Source of the DNA: Plakobranchus ocellatus
Lineage: Eukaryota > Mollusca > Gastropoda > Plakobranchidae
Direction: 5' to 3'
DNA length: 22,479 nucleotides
NCBI GenBank assembly: GCA_019648995.1
Contig: BLXT01003753.1
Coordinates: 180,559 to 203,037, forward strand
The notes beneath the pieces were generated by a model. That model saw only the letters and a program-made list of their open reading frames with translations, was not told the DNA's origin and did not search any database. Below, in pieces: positions 1-10,240 of the stretch (the stretch's first letter is position 1; each line of letters opens with the position of its first letter). Made by a program: the position numbers and the translations under genes.

Positions 1-382
1 TAGGTAATAGTGTATGGTGTAAAATATTCACAGCATTTTTTTAAATTCTGCGTCCCTCCATTTTCCTTTTTTTTTCTTCTTTCCTTTTTTGTTTTTGTTT
101 TGCCCTTTCCCCTCCTTTGCACAACTGCAATCTTACCTTTTTTTCCCAATGCTCAGCCCCATTCATAACTACTCGTTAAAAAATGTATATACCCTGTACC
201 TCACGAATAACAAGCCGCTATTTTATGTTTTTATTGGTAAAAAAATTACTGCATTTTGTATCAAGTGGCATAAGTTAATTCTCAAACATTAAGCTACTTT
301 TACTTAAACAGCATCCCGTTTGAAATAAAGCTTGAAACGACCACAATCTTGCACTGAGCCTGTCGTATTCCGCTGTCCTCAG
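1..382. other. Upstream flank or intron of gene 1, no gene seen
   Basis: AT-rich sequence with T- and pyrimidine-rich runs at about 37-115. Its open frames are short and of low-complexity composition. The stretch ends in a pyrimidine-containing run and AG at 381-382, which looks like a 3' splice acceptor directly before the coiled-coil exon of gene 1, so it is probably the 3' part of an intron. The alternative is 5' flanking DNA with the ATG at 383 as true start. Confidence 0.45.
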
Positions 383-1935
383 ATGGAGTACCGCCTGCAG
401 CAGCTGGAGGACGAGAACCAGGCACTCCAGGCGGAGATGACAGCCCTGCAAAAGACGCTTTCTGACACCAACTCGGACGCTCTAAACCTGCGGCAGCAGC
501 TAGCTAGGCTGGAGGCTTTGGTGAACGGTGAGCGCCCGGAGAGAGTCAATAAGTGTGTGGGCACAGCCGACTCGCTACCCAGTTTTATGCCCAAGCCACG
601 CATGCCTGGGGGAGGCAGCGGGAATAACGTCAAGAATGGCTTCAATCCTTTCAACACTTTACACACAGCCACGGTTGTATATGCCGGCGGCGGCTCGAAC
701 AGATATACGGCAAAAGCAACATTGATTAAAGCTAAACAAAAGAGAGAAAAGAGGGAGAAAACTATGAAAAGAGCTGCGCAATACTTTTCCGAAGCCCATC
801 CCTCGGCTTCGGAGACAGAAGCAGCTTCGGAGGACAATCGGAACCACTGTGACAGAGTGCCTAACTTATCAATGAGTGGGTGCGTGTCACATGAGCCAAG
901 CAGGGAGAAAGATGGAGGGTCCGCGCAGGTTGAGGGGTCTGTCATACCGGAGATACGCCTGGGCTTGGCTACCAGAGAGCGGTCCTTGGTGGAAATCTCT
1001 GAGGAGAAATTGCAAACTCTGAAGCAGAGAGCGCAGAGGTTGGAGAGTTCCCTGCAAGACGCCATCAGTAGCATGGAGCGCGCCAATAAGCCCACAGCGC
1101 CGACCGATGCTGACTCGTTCTCTCAAAGCGGAGCCTCTATATCCAGCAGAAGCAGGGACCTGAGGCACTCCGGCAGTGGCAGGGAGAGCGCCAGACTGCA
1201 CGGAGAGAAGTCTCGATTTTGGACAGAGGCGTCTTTCGAAGTGAACGGAAGTCCACCGCCTCATGGCAGGCACCCTCACGATAGCTACAGCAACAGTTAC
1301 AGTCAAGAAGCAGTGAAAACGCCGAGGTCCGGGCGTCTGGTTGTGATCAAACGACCCTCAGACTACACCCATGCGCCAAACCATCCCTTGGAACGTCGTG
1401 CGGCCTCAGAGACGCTGCCTTACACGCTGGAGCATGAAAAATCCTCGCTGCTAAGTGGTCGGGCCGTACCGCTGGCGTCCAACAACTCTCCTCAAAAAGT
1501 GACCTTACCGCCTGGCGTGAGACAAAAAGCCTCACCGGTATCCGTGGTCAGTACAAACAGCAACAAAGATAGCAACACCAGCAACTGGAATAATAACAAT
1601 AATCTCAATATTAGCAAGAACAAGTTACCACAAAGTGATAGCAATATAAAAGACTATAATCTTAGTCGTGTGATAAAAGCGAACACAAACGCTAGCAAAA
1701 CGAATGAAGCTCATCGCAGCAGCTTCCATAATAGCCCAAGGTTTCACAACAGAGAGGCGATCACCAGCAACACTTCAAACAATCCCAGTCACAAAGAATG
1801 CAGCGACGCTACCTCGGCCAATGTCAAAAAGGTATGATACAATTTCGAAATGAATTTATTCATTATGCTAGAGGACAATGCTGATTGAACAATGTAAATG
1901 TTTTGGGAGGTTTTTTTTTTGTTTTTGTTTTTACT

Positions 1936-1986
<51 letters not shown>

Positions 1987-2459
1987 TAATAACAGGCGTT
2001 TTGTCTAGTTGAAAGCCGCAAGTATTGCATTGATAAATTGGTATTATTTATTTTTTCAAGACCACTAGGCAGATGCTAACCTATTGTTTTTATTCTCTGC
2101 TTCAAAGATGCAGTTCATTACAGTATTGTTTTATTGTTTTAAAAAAGTTAGTTCCGTCAAACAATAAAAGGTCTCTCGATTTTTTTTTCATATATTTCTT
2201 TGTTTCTATGATTCCACGCCAGGTCATCTCTCGTCCAAAGAACGCACGCTCAGGTGGAGTGGTGGCCAAATGCTTGCGCTGCCAGAAACTCTTCAACAGC
2301 GTGGACAATCATAAGCTCGCGTGCTGCTACCACCCTAAGGAGAAGGCAAGGTTTGAGCACTACGATGGCAGTGGCAGACTCATGGCTGTGGTGCACGCGT
2401 GGCAGTGCTGTCAGCAGCCTCAGGACGCCGACGGATGTTGCTTTGGACAGCACGTCTAA
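383..2459 (+). CDS. Gene 1: coiled-coil protein with C-terminal CHORD-like zinc module (two exons seen, probably 5'-partial)
   Basis: Exon 383-1831 (483 codons) and exon 2223-2459 (78 codons plus TAA) join in phase 0: AAAAAG|gtatga at 1831/1832 and cacgccag|GTCATC at 2222/2223. The visible product is 561 residues. Residues 1-50 form a Leu/Glu/Gln-rich coiled coil (MEYRLQQLEDENQ...). A Lys/Arg-rich stretch lies at about 109-132 and a second short coiled coil at about 200-237. Then comes a Ser-rich linker and an Asn/Ser-rich low-complexity tail at about 388-483. Residues 494-561 carry all eight Cys/His ligands of a CHORD-like module. The ATG at 383 follows an AG directly, so it is more likely an internal exon edge than the start; upstream exons would lie off the window. 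I do not recognise a named ortholog. Role inferred only: a self-associating scaffold or adaptor, cytosolic or nuclear, since no signal peptide or membrane segment is seen. A possible poly(A) signal is at 2848. Confidence 0.8.
1832..2222 (+). other. Gene 1 intron (phase 0)
   Basis: A 391-bp GT-AG intron, with donor AAG|gtatga and an acceptor preceded by T-rich sequence from about 2180. It carries a T-rich run at 1911-1933 and a (GA)n microsatellite at 1936-1983. The reading frame of the downstream exon happens to be open back into the intron to about 2073, but those residues are intron translation, not protein. Confidence 0.75.
1936..1983. repeat. (GA)n microsatellite
   Basis: An almost uninterrupted GA dinucleotide run of about 48 bp inside the gene 1 intron, directly after a T-rich tract. 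Confidence 0.95.
2253..2456 (+). other. CHORD-like zinc-binding module of gene 1
   Basis: The 68 residues follow C-x2-C-x13-C-x2-H-x24-C-C-x8-C-x4-H. Seen directly: CLRC, then Phe four residues after the second Cys, CCYH, YDGSGRL, WQCC and GCCFGQHV at the very end. Known family: CHORD domains (CHORDC1, melusin, plant RAR1) bind two zincs with C-x4-C-x13-C-x2-H-x14-C-C-x15-C-x4-H and keep the same Phe, W-x-C-C and G-C-x2-G-x-H features. The match in the first and last thirds is exact in spacing; the middle loop is 10 residues longer and the late loop 7 shorter. I infer a divergent CHORD fold. A different treble-clef-type zinc module with the same ligand order is the main alternative. Confidence 0.65.
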
Positions 2460-2847
2460 TATTGCCTTGAACACCTGGATAGCAGGACAATACCCTTTAG
2501 AGAGCAGTATGTCAAAAATCACGCTGACATTGTAACGATCTGTCCCATTAATCACAACGCATATGACTCAAAAGAGAGCATTTTATTGATCTGGAAGGTA
2601 CTCGTGGGGTACCCATCAGTCATGACCCTGGTGATGTGTCCCTTCACTTCATTTACATGATTATAGGAAGCATATTTGGACATCATGAAAGAAAATTTTC
2701 ATAATGACTGTAGTTTGTAAAGTAGGTCACAGTGCTGTGCTACCATTATCAAAGTCTTCACTGAAATACACAGTAGACGCAGTGCAAAGATTTGCACACT
2801 AATGTATTCTACACCTAAAAACAAAACTGTGCTCTCTGATGACTCGG

Positions 2848-2853
2848 AATAAA
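2848..2853 (+). promoter_or_regulatory. Candidate poly(A) signal of gene 1 (AATAAA)
   Basis: A canonical AATAAA hexamer about 390 nt after the gene 1 stop codon. Further AATAAA copies lie at 3180 and 3472, so the real cleavage site cannot be fixed without transcripts. Confidence 0.4.
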
Positions 2854-2859
2854 ATTGAA

Positions 2860-5454
2860 TCGGCCTGGCCTAGATGATATTTTTAAATCCCACTTATTCT
2901 CTGTGGATGTCGAAATTAATTTTTTTTTCATTTCATTACTGTAATTGATGGCTTATTCTCAATTGGTGATAAAAACCTTTCTATCTTTAAGGCCCTTACA
3001 GAAATCTCGCAGATGTAATCTTTGCGCAGACACAAAATCAATTTGCAAATTAAAAATAGAAGTAAAAGTTTGTTTTTTTCCGTTTTTACAACATGCATTT
3101 ATGAGCAAAGTTGTGTACAACTGTATGAAAGGCGGTGCTTGAACATAAATGCCGATTTGCTGTGTCACGAGCTCCAAACAATAAAATGCGCACGTGAGTA
3201 AATCATAATAACTTTTATATTAATCAAACGTGGACTTTCGAATATGTCGCATACACAAAGTTACAGAGAAACACACACATACACACATAAATGTGTGATT
3301 TATTGACGTGTAGGTGTCTCTGATCAAGTCACAGCGCGCTAACCATTGACAAAAACCACAATAATAACTATGGTTTATGGTTTATCATAAGGCAAAACAA
3401 ATAATTACTGTTGTAATAATAATGTAATCATACAATAATAAGCTTGGGCGTTTGTTTTGAAAAAAGAATGCAATAAAATAATGATGACAGCGTAATGCTC
3501 ATTTCAATTCTTCTTAACGCAGTTTGTCTCAGTCAGTAAGTACGCAATCATGCTGGTGCATGTGTATGTGTCTGTGTGTGAGTGTTTGCGTGAGTATGCC
3601 AGATCAATGCTTCGTAAGGATTTATCAAAACAAAACACACAGGTTGCAAATTGTCACTAACGGCATTACGATACAGCGAAACACTAACTGTGACAAGGAG
3701 TTCTTAAAATCGATTAAAGAACAGACATCATTCAAAGTATACCGGAAATCAAATGAAAAATAATGAAATTCAAATGTGGAAGAATTTCAAACGTAACATA
3801 AGTTTCCGAGATTCATTAGATCTACTATCTCACTAATATCGGCGTTCTGTCTTTCAGCGATGACTCCAACAACCTCACAGCCGTCTTTTTATGTCCTTCG
3901 CCTGCAACTTCCAGAAAATACCTGTTATGCAACACACAGTCTCACTGGCTCAATATTACACAACAACTCAAGCCAGAAAAAAAAAAGCTAAATACTAGAA
4001 GCATCGACTTATGTTATCAAGGTTAAATTAAAAAAATGATCAATCAAATACTCTCAATTAATTACTCCTTAATACGTAAACATTTCTCAAAAGCTTCTAA
4101 TGTCACAACCTTATCTCGTCTCTAGAGCACAATCAACTTCCTGTAAACAATGATTTTGCACTTTTCTAAACCTCCTAGAACTCTCTACATCTAAAAGATG
4201 AACGAAGCTAAAAATTGATATCACTGTTAAGTCTAAAAACAGGCCTAACATAGGCCGACTCAAAATTTGCCCCAATATTACAAAAAAGAATGCTAAATCA
4301 GAACAGTAGCCATTCGGAGTGTAGATGAATATTAAATACACATGAAAACAGTAATTTGTCACACATATTATTTGAATTTTGAACGTTCCGGCATTGGCAG
4401 GTATGATATTTGTAATAAAAAGATACTAAAAATACATTCTTCAGTAAATCGAATTTGCATATTAAGTTAATAGAAATTCACCTGCAAGTTCCAATCATGC
4501 ATGACTGATGCAAGATGAAAAAAATCCAATGAGAATAAAAATGATTAGATTTTACCTTTAGACTGATATTAGATTACATTTACACTAAGGCTGGCAATAG
4601 AACACATTTGAAGGTTAAAGATACGATAGAATAACTTTTAGCATAAGGCAGACATCTCATTTAAGTTAAACATGAGATAACCAATATACTAAATTAAAAC
4701 TTTAGAAAGACATTTTTTGGTTTAAAAACTAGATAAGCGATAATAATTTTACGGCAGGAAATTTGAGGGGCAAACAAGATGTGATGATTCTACTAAACAT
4801 TATATGTTCCTCTACAGGTCTGAGTTCAGACCTAAAGACAAAGACTGTTGGGATGTTCTGCCCAGAGCAAAAAGTCTAAAAAGGTTTTAATTATAAATTA
4901 AATATTCCAAAGCTGAAAGCCTGTCTTTTCGCCCTTTATTGGAAAGAAATGGAATAGAGACAGATTGATGGTACGAAATCTTACTCTCCATTTCATTCAA
5001 GAACAACTCATATATTATTGGGCTTTCTTGGTATGATAACCCAGGCACACTTTGGTTCATTAGAGACAAACTATATAGAAGGAATGATAATCTTTTCACT
5101 TCATACTTCAATTTTCAGAAACCCAAAACGAAATAAAAAACTATTGCAAGGAAAGTCGAGATAGTTATAATCCAGTTATGCAAAAGCAGAATTCTTATGT
5201 TTTTAAGATGGAACTCTCCGCGTAATTGAGATGAACCGGCGAGATTTATTTAGAGTTCGACCGGCCTGTAAATGATTACAAAGCGTACCAAGCAAATATA
5301 ACACACTAACTATAACAAAGTTCGTTCATCTCTATTAGGCTGTTTTTATTTTTTAAAAACCATAACATTTAAAATCTAAATAGAAGAATAAGAGAAGAAA
5401 CACATATTGCAGGGAAAAGAAAGCGAATTAAAGTAGAAAAATCGACATATTGAT
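2860..5454. other. Intergenic DNA, no gene recognised
   Basis: About 2.6 kb of AT-rich sequence. It includes a short CA/TG-rich patch around 3268-3300, a GT-rich patch at 3555-3595 and a perfect 8+8 bp palindrome at 4816-4833. The few open frames of 65-83 codons (for example 4111-4362 on the minus strand) have AT-driven hydrophobic composition and no coding signature. Confidence 0.6.
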
Positions 5455-5455
5455 G

Positions 5456-5521
5456 AACGAGAAAGAGAGAGCGAGAGGGTGTCTGTATGTATGTCTGTGT
5501 GTGTGAGAAAGAAAGAGAGAG

Positions 5522-5587
<66 letters not shown>

Positions 5588-5595
5588 GAAGAGAG
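5456..5595. repeat. Long (GA)n purine tract
   Basis: A GA dinucleotide run of roughly 70 bp (core about 5511-5590), flanked by interrupted GA and a short TGTGTG patch at 5481-5504. The RERERE and SLSLSL open frames over it are repeat translations. Confidence 0.95.
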
Positions 5596-6255
5596 GGGCG
5601 AAGAAATACACATATATTCAAAATCCAAAAAACAAAACAAAACCTCCCCCAATATTTCCTGACGAGGCGAAATATTTCAATCGATCTTTTTCATTAACCG
5701 AGACAGCTTTGAGCGGCCTATGTTAGCACATTATTAAAGATTTCTTTAAACATTTTCATCTGCTTTTGAACGGCTGCCTTTTGTAGGCTGCAAGGAAAGT
5801 TAATAATTTATCGATTGCTGAGATATCCACTGCCAACAGAGCGCTCTCACAAACAGATAAGAATGAGTTGCAAACGCTCTTTCAACGTGTACGTGATTGC
5901 TGTACAGGTATCAATAGGAAATGTTTAATCATGCAAGAGACAAAAAAAATGTACTAAAGTAGGAAAGCAAATACATAAAGAATATTTCCAACAGATGGCA
6001 CGCCTTGCATGCTAAACTTGGTTGAGAGAGGCAAAAGTTTACATCGAAACAAGATACACCGTAGGAAGAAAACGGGAAATGCCTTGGTTAAGAGTTAATG
6101 CATATAAACCATAATGCTTCACATCAGTAAAACTTGAACTATTGTTTTACTTGAAAAATAAAAAAAAAAGGAGGGAAAGGCAGAATTAAAGAAAATTTAA
6201 AGACAATAAATTAGTGGTGTCCCCTATTATTATCATCATCATTTTTTTTTTGTAA
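5596..6255. other. Intergenic DNA, no gene recognised
   Basis: Unique AT-rich sequence. The part at about 5690-5920 is somewhat more complex, with GATA-like and other short motifs, but no exon, RNA gene or repeat structure can be supported. Confidence 0.5.
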
Positions 6256-6274
6256 GGGGGGGGGGGGGGGNNNN
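6256..6274. other. G15 homopolymer ending in a 4-N gap
   Basis: Fifteen G in a row at 6256-6270 run straight into NNNN at 6271-6274. This is a small unresolved spot of the assembly, as expected where a homopolymer defeats sequencing. Confidence 0.9.
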
Positions 6275-6410
6275 TAATGCTCCATTTTTAGGTCATGAAA
6301 TGTAAACGTATGCATTACACAATTCCTTTTCTTTTAATAAAACCAGTTCCGAAGAAAAAAAGAGTTCTGAACTGTGTCCTTCCTTTCATTTTATGGATCT
6401 ATTCCTAAAA

Positions 6411-6414
6411 TAAC

Positions 6415-6491
<77 letters not shown>
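6411..6491. repeat. (AAT)n microsatellite
   Basis: About 80 bp of AAT trinucleotide repeats with hardly any interruption. Confidence 0.95.
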
Positions 6492-6492
<1 letters not shown>

Positions 6493-6687
6493 CCAATATG
6501 CTTAGGTTACTGAAGGCTGATTGAAAGTGGATTTTATTTGCAACTGAATTCTTCCATATCAGTTTCAGTTATAGGGCTTCAGTGGATCATACATTATGTC
6601 ACAACTCATCGTAATTTTTTTTTTTCTGTCAGTTTTCTCTAATTCCTGTCATAATTTCTTAATATATTACAAATTAGTTTCTCGAAC

Positions 6688-7190
6688 ATGAAATCCGACC
6701 CATCATGTACTTCAGCCAAGGATGTTGAAAGCATTACAAACCTGCACTGTCAGTGTAGTGCTACGTTACTGCTAACATGGCTGGGGCCATTAAGGAACTC
6801 CCTAAAGACGCTCTGCTCATGCTCGGTACATGAGGTTACTAGAGGCTTCAGCAGAAAGAGAGACGACCAAAGAGACGTCGGGCTCGCAAGACTGTGCAAG
6901 GATGATCTGCCCTATGTAGACCCTATGCGCGCTCATTTCCTGGTAGGCCTAAACTCATGAATTATGGATTTGTAATCCCGTAGAATTTGTAACCGAACAT
7001 CCAAGGAGCAGCGTTCCATTGCCGTTCCTACCGTTATGCGATACTAGACCTGATTAACCCATACGCTACAGCGACCATTCCTCTAGACCAAAGAAATTAG
7101 AATTTGTATCCGGTGGTTTTTTCCTGCTTCTGTTGGAGCTTGGAAAACACGATAGTGTTGTTTATGATAAAATACAATATGAAGGGTCAT
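6688..7190. other. GC-richer islet with broken open frames, unrecognised
   Basis: This stretch is visibly richer in G and C than its surroundings. On the + strand one frame is open for 90 codons (6688-6960). Another frame reads on from about 6950 to 7190 with a single stop. No domain can be named from either. It could be an old decayed coding sequence, a remnant of a transposable element, or a non-coding conserved element. I do not call it a gene. Confidence 0.25.
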
Positions 7191-7199
7191 AATTATTCA

Positions 7200-7965
7200 G
7201 AAATTATTCAGGCATTGGAAGGGAGTGCAATCATCTAATTGTATCATGAGATGGTTTAGGTAGACATTTCGGCACATCAAAGGAGATCGATTACCACACG
7301 CTATGTCTGTTTACAACTATCCCGAAAGGACAGGATATGGATGAGCTAAAGTATACAAAAAACATCTTTTCGGGAAAGGCAATTAGTTGTATTGTAAAAA
7401 AGTGAAACACAAAAAACTACACAGAAAGAAAAAAAATACACACGACCTTTCGATGATCGACTTAGCACTTCTAGAAATTACTTATAAACCATCTGGCAAT
7501 GTCACCTTTCTTGCGGTGATCTGCTACAGTACGCCCGTAAAGACCCGGCGAGTTTTCATTCAATAAGCTGCCATTTAGGATTGGTTTTCACTTTCAAACC
7601 TGAGCTTTAGTAGTATTGCTTAAATATAATCAATGTTCAAATCATGGCTACCCAAAGGACGATTCAATCTGAGTGTCCATGACCCACCCTAATGGCAATG
7701 AGATCCTAAAAGATCCGATGGTAAGCACAGAAGCATCACTGATCTTACAAGACCCGACCACAAGTAAAGAATCACCGGCGACTGGGTCATGGACACGATG
7801 AACGAAATAAATTTTTAAAAAATATTAATAATGCAACATGTCGGCAATAAAGATGCCTGCGTTCTCTTCCAAAATGAGGTTTGGACTAACCCTAAGAGAG
7901 ATTTCAGAGATCGAAATAGTCACATTTACACTACATAAATCACGGGATGAGACAAAGAAAAGAGA
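7200..7965. other. Intergenic DNA with one inverted repeat
   Basis: No gene recognised. The only structure seen is a perfect 14-bp inverted repeat with arms at 7673-7686 and 7783-7796. Confidence 0.5.
7673..7796. repeat. 124-bp segment bounded by perfect 14-bp inverted repeats
   Basis: The left arm GTGTCCATGACCCA (7673-7686) is the exact reverse complement of the right arm TGGGTCATGGACAC (7783-7796), with 96 bp between. The size fits a very small MITE-like element or a long-loop hairpin. No clear target-site duplication is seen outside the arms, so mobility is not shown. Confidence 0.4.
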
Positions 7966-7969
7966 CTAA

Positions 7970-8032
7970 AGGAAGAAGAAGAAGAAGAAGAAGAAGAAGA
8001 AGAAGAAGAAGAAGAAGAAGAAGAAGAAGAAG

Positions 8033-8081
<49 letters not shown>
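7970..8081. repeat. (GAA)n followed by (GA)n purine tract
   Basis: About 68 bp of GAA repeats (7970-8037) pass directly into about 44 bp of GA repeats (8038-8081), followed by a G/A-rich patch to about 8110. All purine on the + strand. The poly-Arg/Glu open frame across it is not a gene. Confidence 0.95.
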
Positions 8082-8084
<3 letters not shown>

Positions 8085-8119
8085 GAGGAAGGGAGGGAAG
8101 GGAAAAGAGAGACTGCTCT

Positions 8120-10174
8120 GGCACGAAAATATGAGCTAATTATGACATTATTTATATTATCTCGTAAAGAGAGAGAGTTTGAAACATAGTAAACCAGGCA
8201 AAAAATAAAACAATCGTGTCATCTGTAATATTCGAAAATGAACGCTGGAAAAGATCAGGGGCGAGAATTCATAAAATACCAATTGTTTCTATAATGAGGA
8301 ACAGTAACCTCCCTTAACATGAGTGAGAAAATTAATTTCGATCATTGGCAAAAAAAAAAAAACAACAAAAAAACTCTTTGTACAACACTGCGCAATGTTG
8401 TACAAACCACATACTTCATTTTCCTGACAAATAACAACTCAACATTCTAGCAGTACCTAGGCCATCTAAGCTCCTATAACTGCTTATCCAATCGGTTAAT
8501 TTAAATATCAACGTTCTTTTGTAAAGTCAATATCTAGAAAATTGCAAAAGTTTTGAACAGTAAGATCACATGGATGAAAAATAAGTTTTTGTGCAAAGAG
8601 AAAAAGTATTCGAGTTCAATTGTATGGGGTTAATATAAGTGGATGCGTTATGAAATTAATACCGATCTAAAACTGGGAAAATACGAAAAGCATTGCAAGC
8701 AGTTTTTAATCAATTAATCGGCGTCATATTCTACGACGTTGGGCAGCGAAATACTCGGAGCTTTTTTTTTTAATTTAAAAAATGAGAATTTGTATTCATT
8801 TATGAAAGAGCTAAGCCATTTCCTCAAAGATACAGTAGATTTTATCTAAGTCTACGTTGCTTTAGTCTTCCTTTTTTCTCTTCAGAACAACTTTTATTTC
8901 TATAACATTTTGTGGTACTGCTGCTCTTTGTAAAGAACGATGCTATGGCTTATTAAATACAAAGATTCGTTGCTTTAGAAATCCCAATGGCATCATCGAA
9001 ACAGTGGTACACGACCCATATGTTTTTTTTTTTTTGTTGCTTTTGTTTTTTTTTTAATTATTATTTTCAATCAGAAATAAAGGTTACAAGAATCAAAAGG
9101 TTTGCCCTAGCTGCAGATATATGTATATAAGCGTGTGTCAACCCAAGCGCCACAAGAGCAGGAAACATTTAGCTTAACAAAGTACAGAAAATTTTATCGG
9201 AATGGGCAAGGAAAAAAATAACATTCCTTTGCATTGCTGGATATCCTCAAGAAGGTTATGAGTTTGGGTTCGTAGAAGCCCCCAAAAAGCTGAATCATTA
9301 AAAAAAAAAAAAGGTTGAAAAAAAAAGGGGAAAAAACCCACATGGTTCAACTATATAATATATTCATTAATGTCTCTATGACGGCCATGAACGTGTTTGA
9401 CCTCGTAACTGCATGTTTGCTAACTTCTGCAAGATCCCAATTACGTCTTTCAAGAACCAACAGACTGTCCGCCCGTTAGGCATTGACACATGTCGGTTGT
9501 TAAACATAATATGGCTTCCATGAAAACGTTTTAATCATTTTAATGCCAAAAGAACGTTACGGTTACAAAAATATATGAAACTAAGGTGAAAGACGGAAAA
9601 AAATCATATCGAATAAAAAAAGCATATTAATAGTAATCAGCATCAACGTAGCTTCATGATTGTACATAACATTCCAGTGATATTTCGAAAAAATTAGCAA
9701 GCAGAGAACTTAGCAAAGAAAAAAAAATGCTAAAAAGTAAAGTAAATGTACAGCTGGCTAATATAAACGATATAATTAAGCCCCTTGTAGCAAAGCGTAA
9801 AACTGCATTACTGGGATTTATACATATTTGTGGGATCTCATTATCAATTAACTACAAAATCATATTCATGGCCTGCTTAATAAAAAAAGAGCTAAAATAA
9901 AAAGTATTACTAATAAAATACACACATAAAAGCATTCATACACAGAGACACATAAACCAATTATACAACTTAAAGCGAAAAAAAGCAAGGTACTTGAGTC
10001 TGACTTTCATTATGCAGCATATTTTTATAACTAAACTATTGAGCAAAGCATTAAATTTACAAAAAAAAAAAAAAAAATAAAATAAAAAACAAGGAAAAAA
10101 AAAACCCAACAACACCGACAAAAAAAAATTAGGTGATATTACCTTTTTTGCTCGCAACAGAAAAAAAAAAACAA
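8120..10174. other. Intergenic AT-rich DNA, no gene recognised
   Basis: About 2 kb with many A and T homopolymers (for example 8350-8372, 8762-8770, 9021-9056, 9301-9335, 10061-10126). One 30-bp palindrome lies at 8377-8406. No open frame, RNA gene or named repeat is supported. Confidence 0.55.
8377..8406. repeat. 30-bp near-perfect palindrome
   Basis: TTTGTACAACA at the left pairs exactly with TGTTGTACAAA at the right, and the centre TGCGCA is itself palindromic. Of 15 base pairs 14 match, with one C/A mismatch. It could form a tight hairpin or cruciform. No extension into the flanks is seen. Confidence 0.7.
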
Positions 10175-10240
10175 AGCTAAACTAGCATTTTCTTTCCCCT
10201 ATGTTCAATCTCTCTGGAGCACTAAGTTCACAATGTTTAA
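10175..10240. repeat. Left copy of a 66-bp duplication at the edge of the assembly gap
   Basis: These 66 bp run up to the first N and are identical to 11207-11272, which start right after the last N. See the gap entry for what this means. Confidence 0.9.

Noticed and set aside
379-1306. Minus-strand open frames (379-1095 and 887-1306) of 238 and 139 codons
   Set aside because: They lie antisense to the large gene 1 exon, whose + strand frame has clear coiled-coil content and matching splice sites. They have no domain and arise from the GC-richer coding sequence.
2073-2222. Open frame extending the CHORD-like exon of gene 1 upstream with an apparent start at 2073
   Set aside because: The upstream residues are hydrophobic, T-rich translation of the intron; the acceptor at 2222 and phase 0 join to 1831 explain the exon better.
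2253-2456. B-box, RING or classical C2H2 zinc finger
   Set aside because: Ligand order and spacing (C-x2-C, C-x2-H, adjacent C-C, C-x4-H) do not fit these; the CHORD-like reading fits the first and last thirds exactly.
4111-4362. Minus-strand 83-codon frame rich in Phe, Leu and Ile, like a membrane protein
   Set aside because: AT-rich DNA gives such hydrophobic peptides by chance; no splice sites, no domain, and the same composition as other intergenic frames.
5369-5726. SLSLSL and RERERE open frames on both strands
   Set aside because: Translations of the (GA)n microsatellite. The same holds for frames at 11274-11387, 12464-12676, 13743-14040 and 20404-20804.
7947-8189. Poly-arginine/glutamate open frame of 80 codons
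   Set aside because: Pure translation of the GAA and GA repeats with AT-rich ends and no coding flank.
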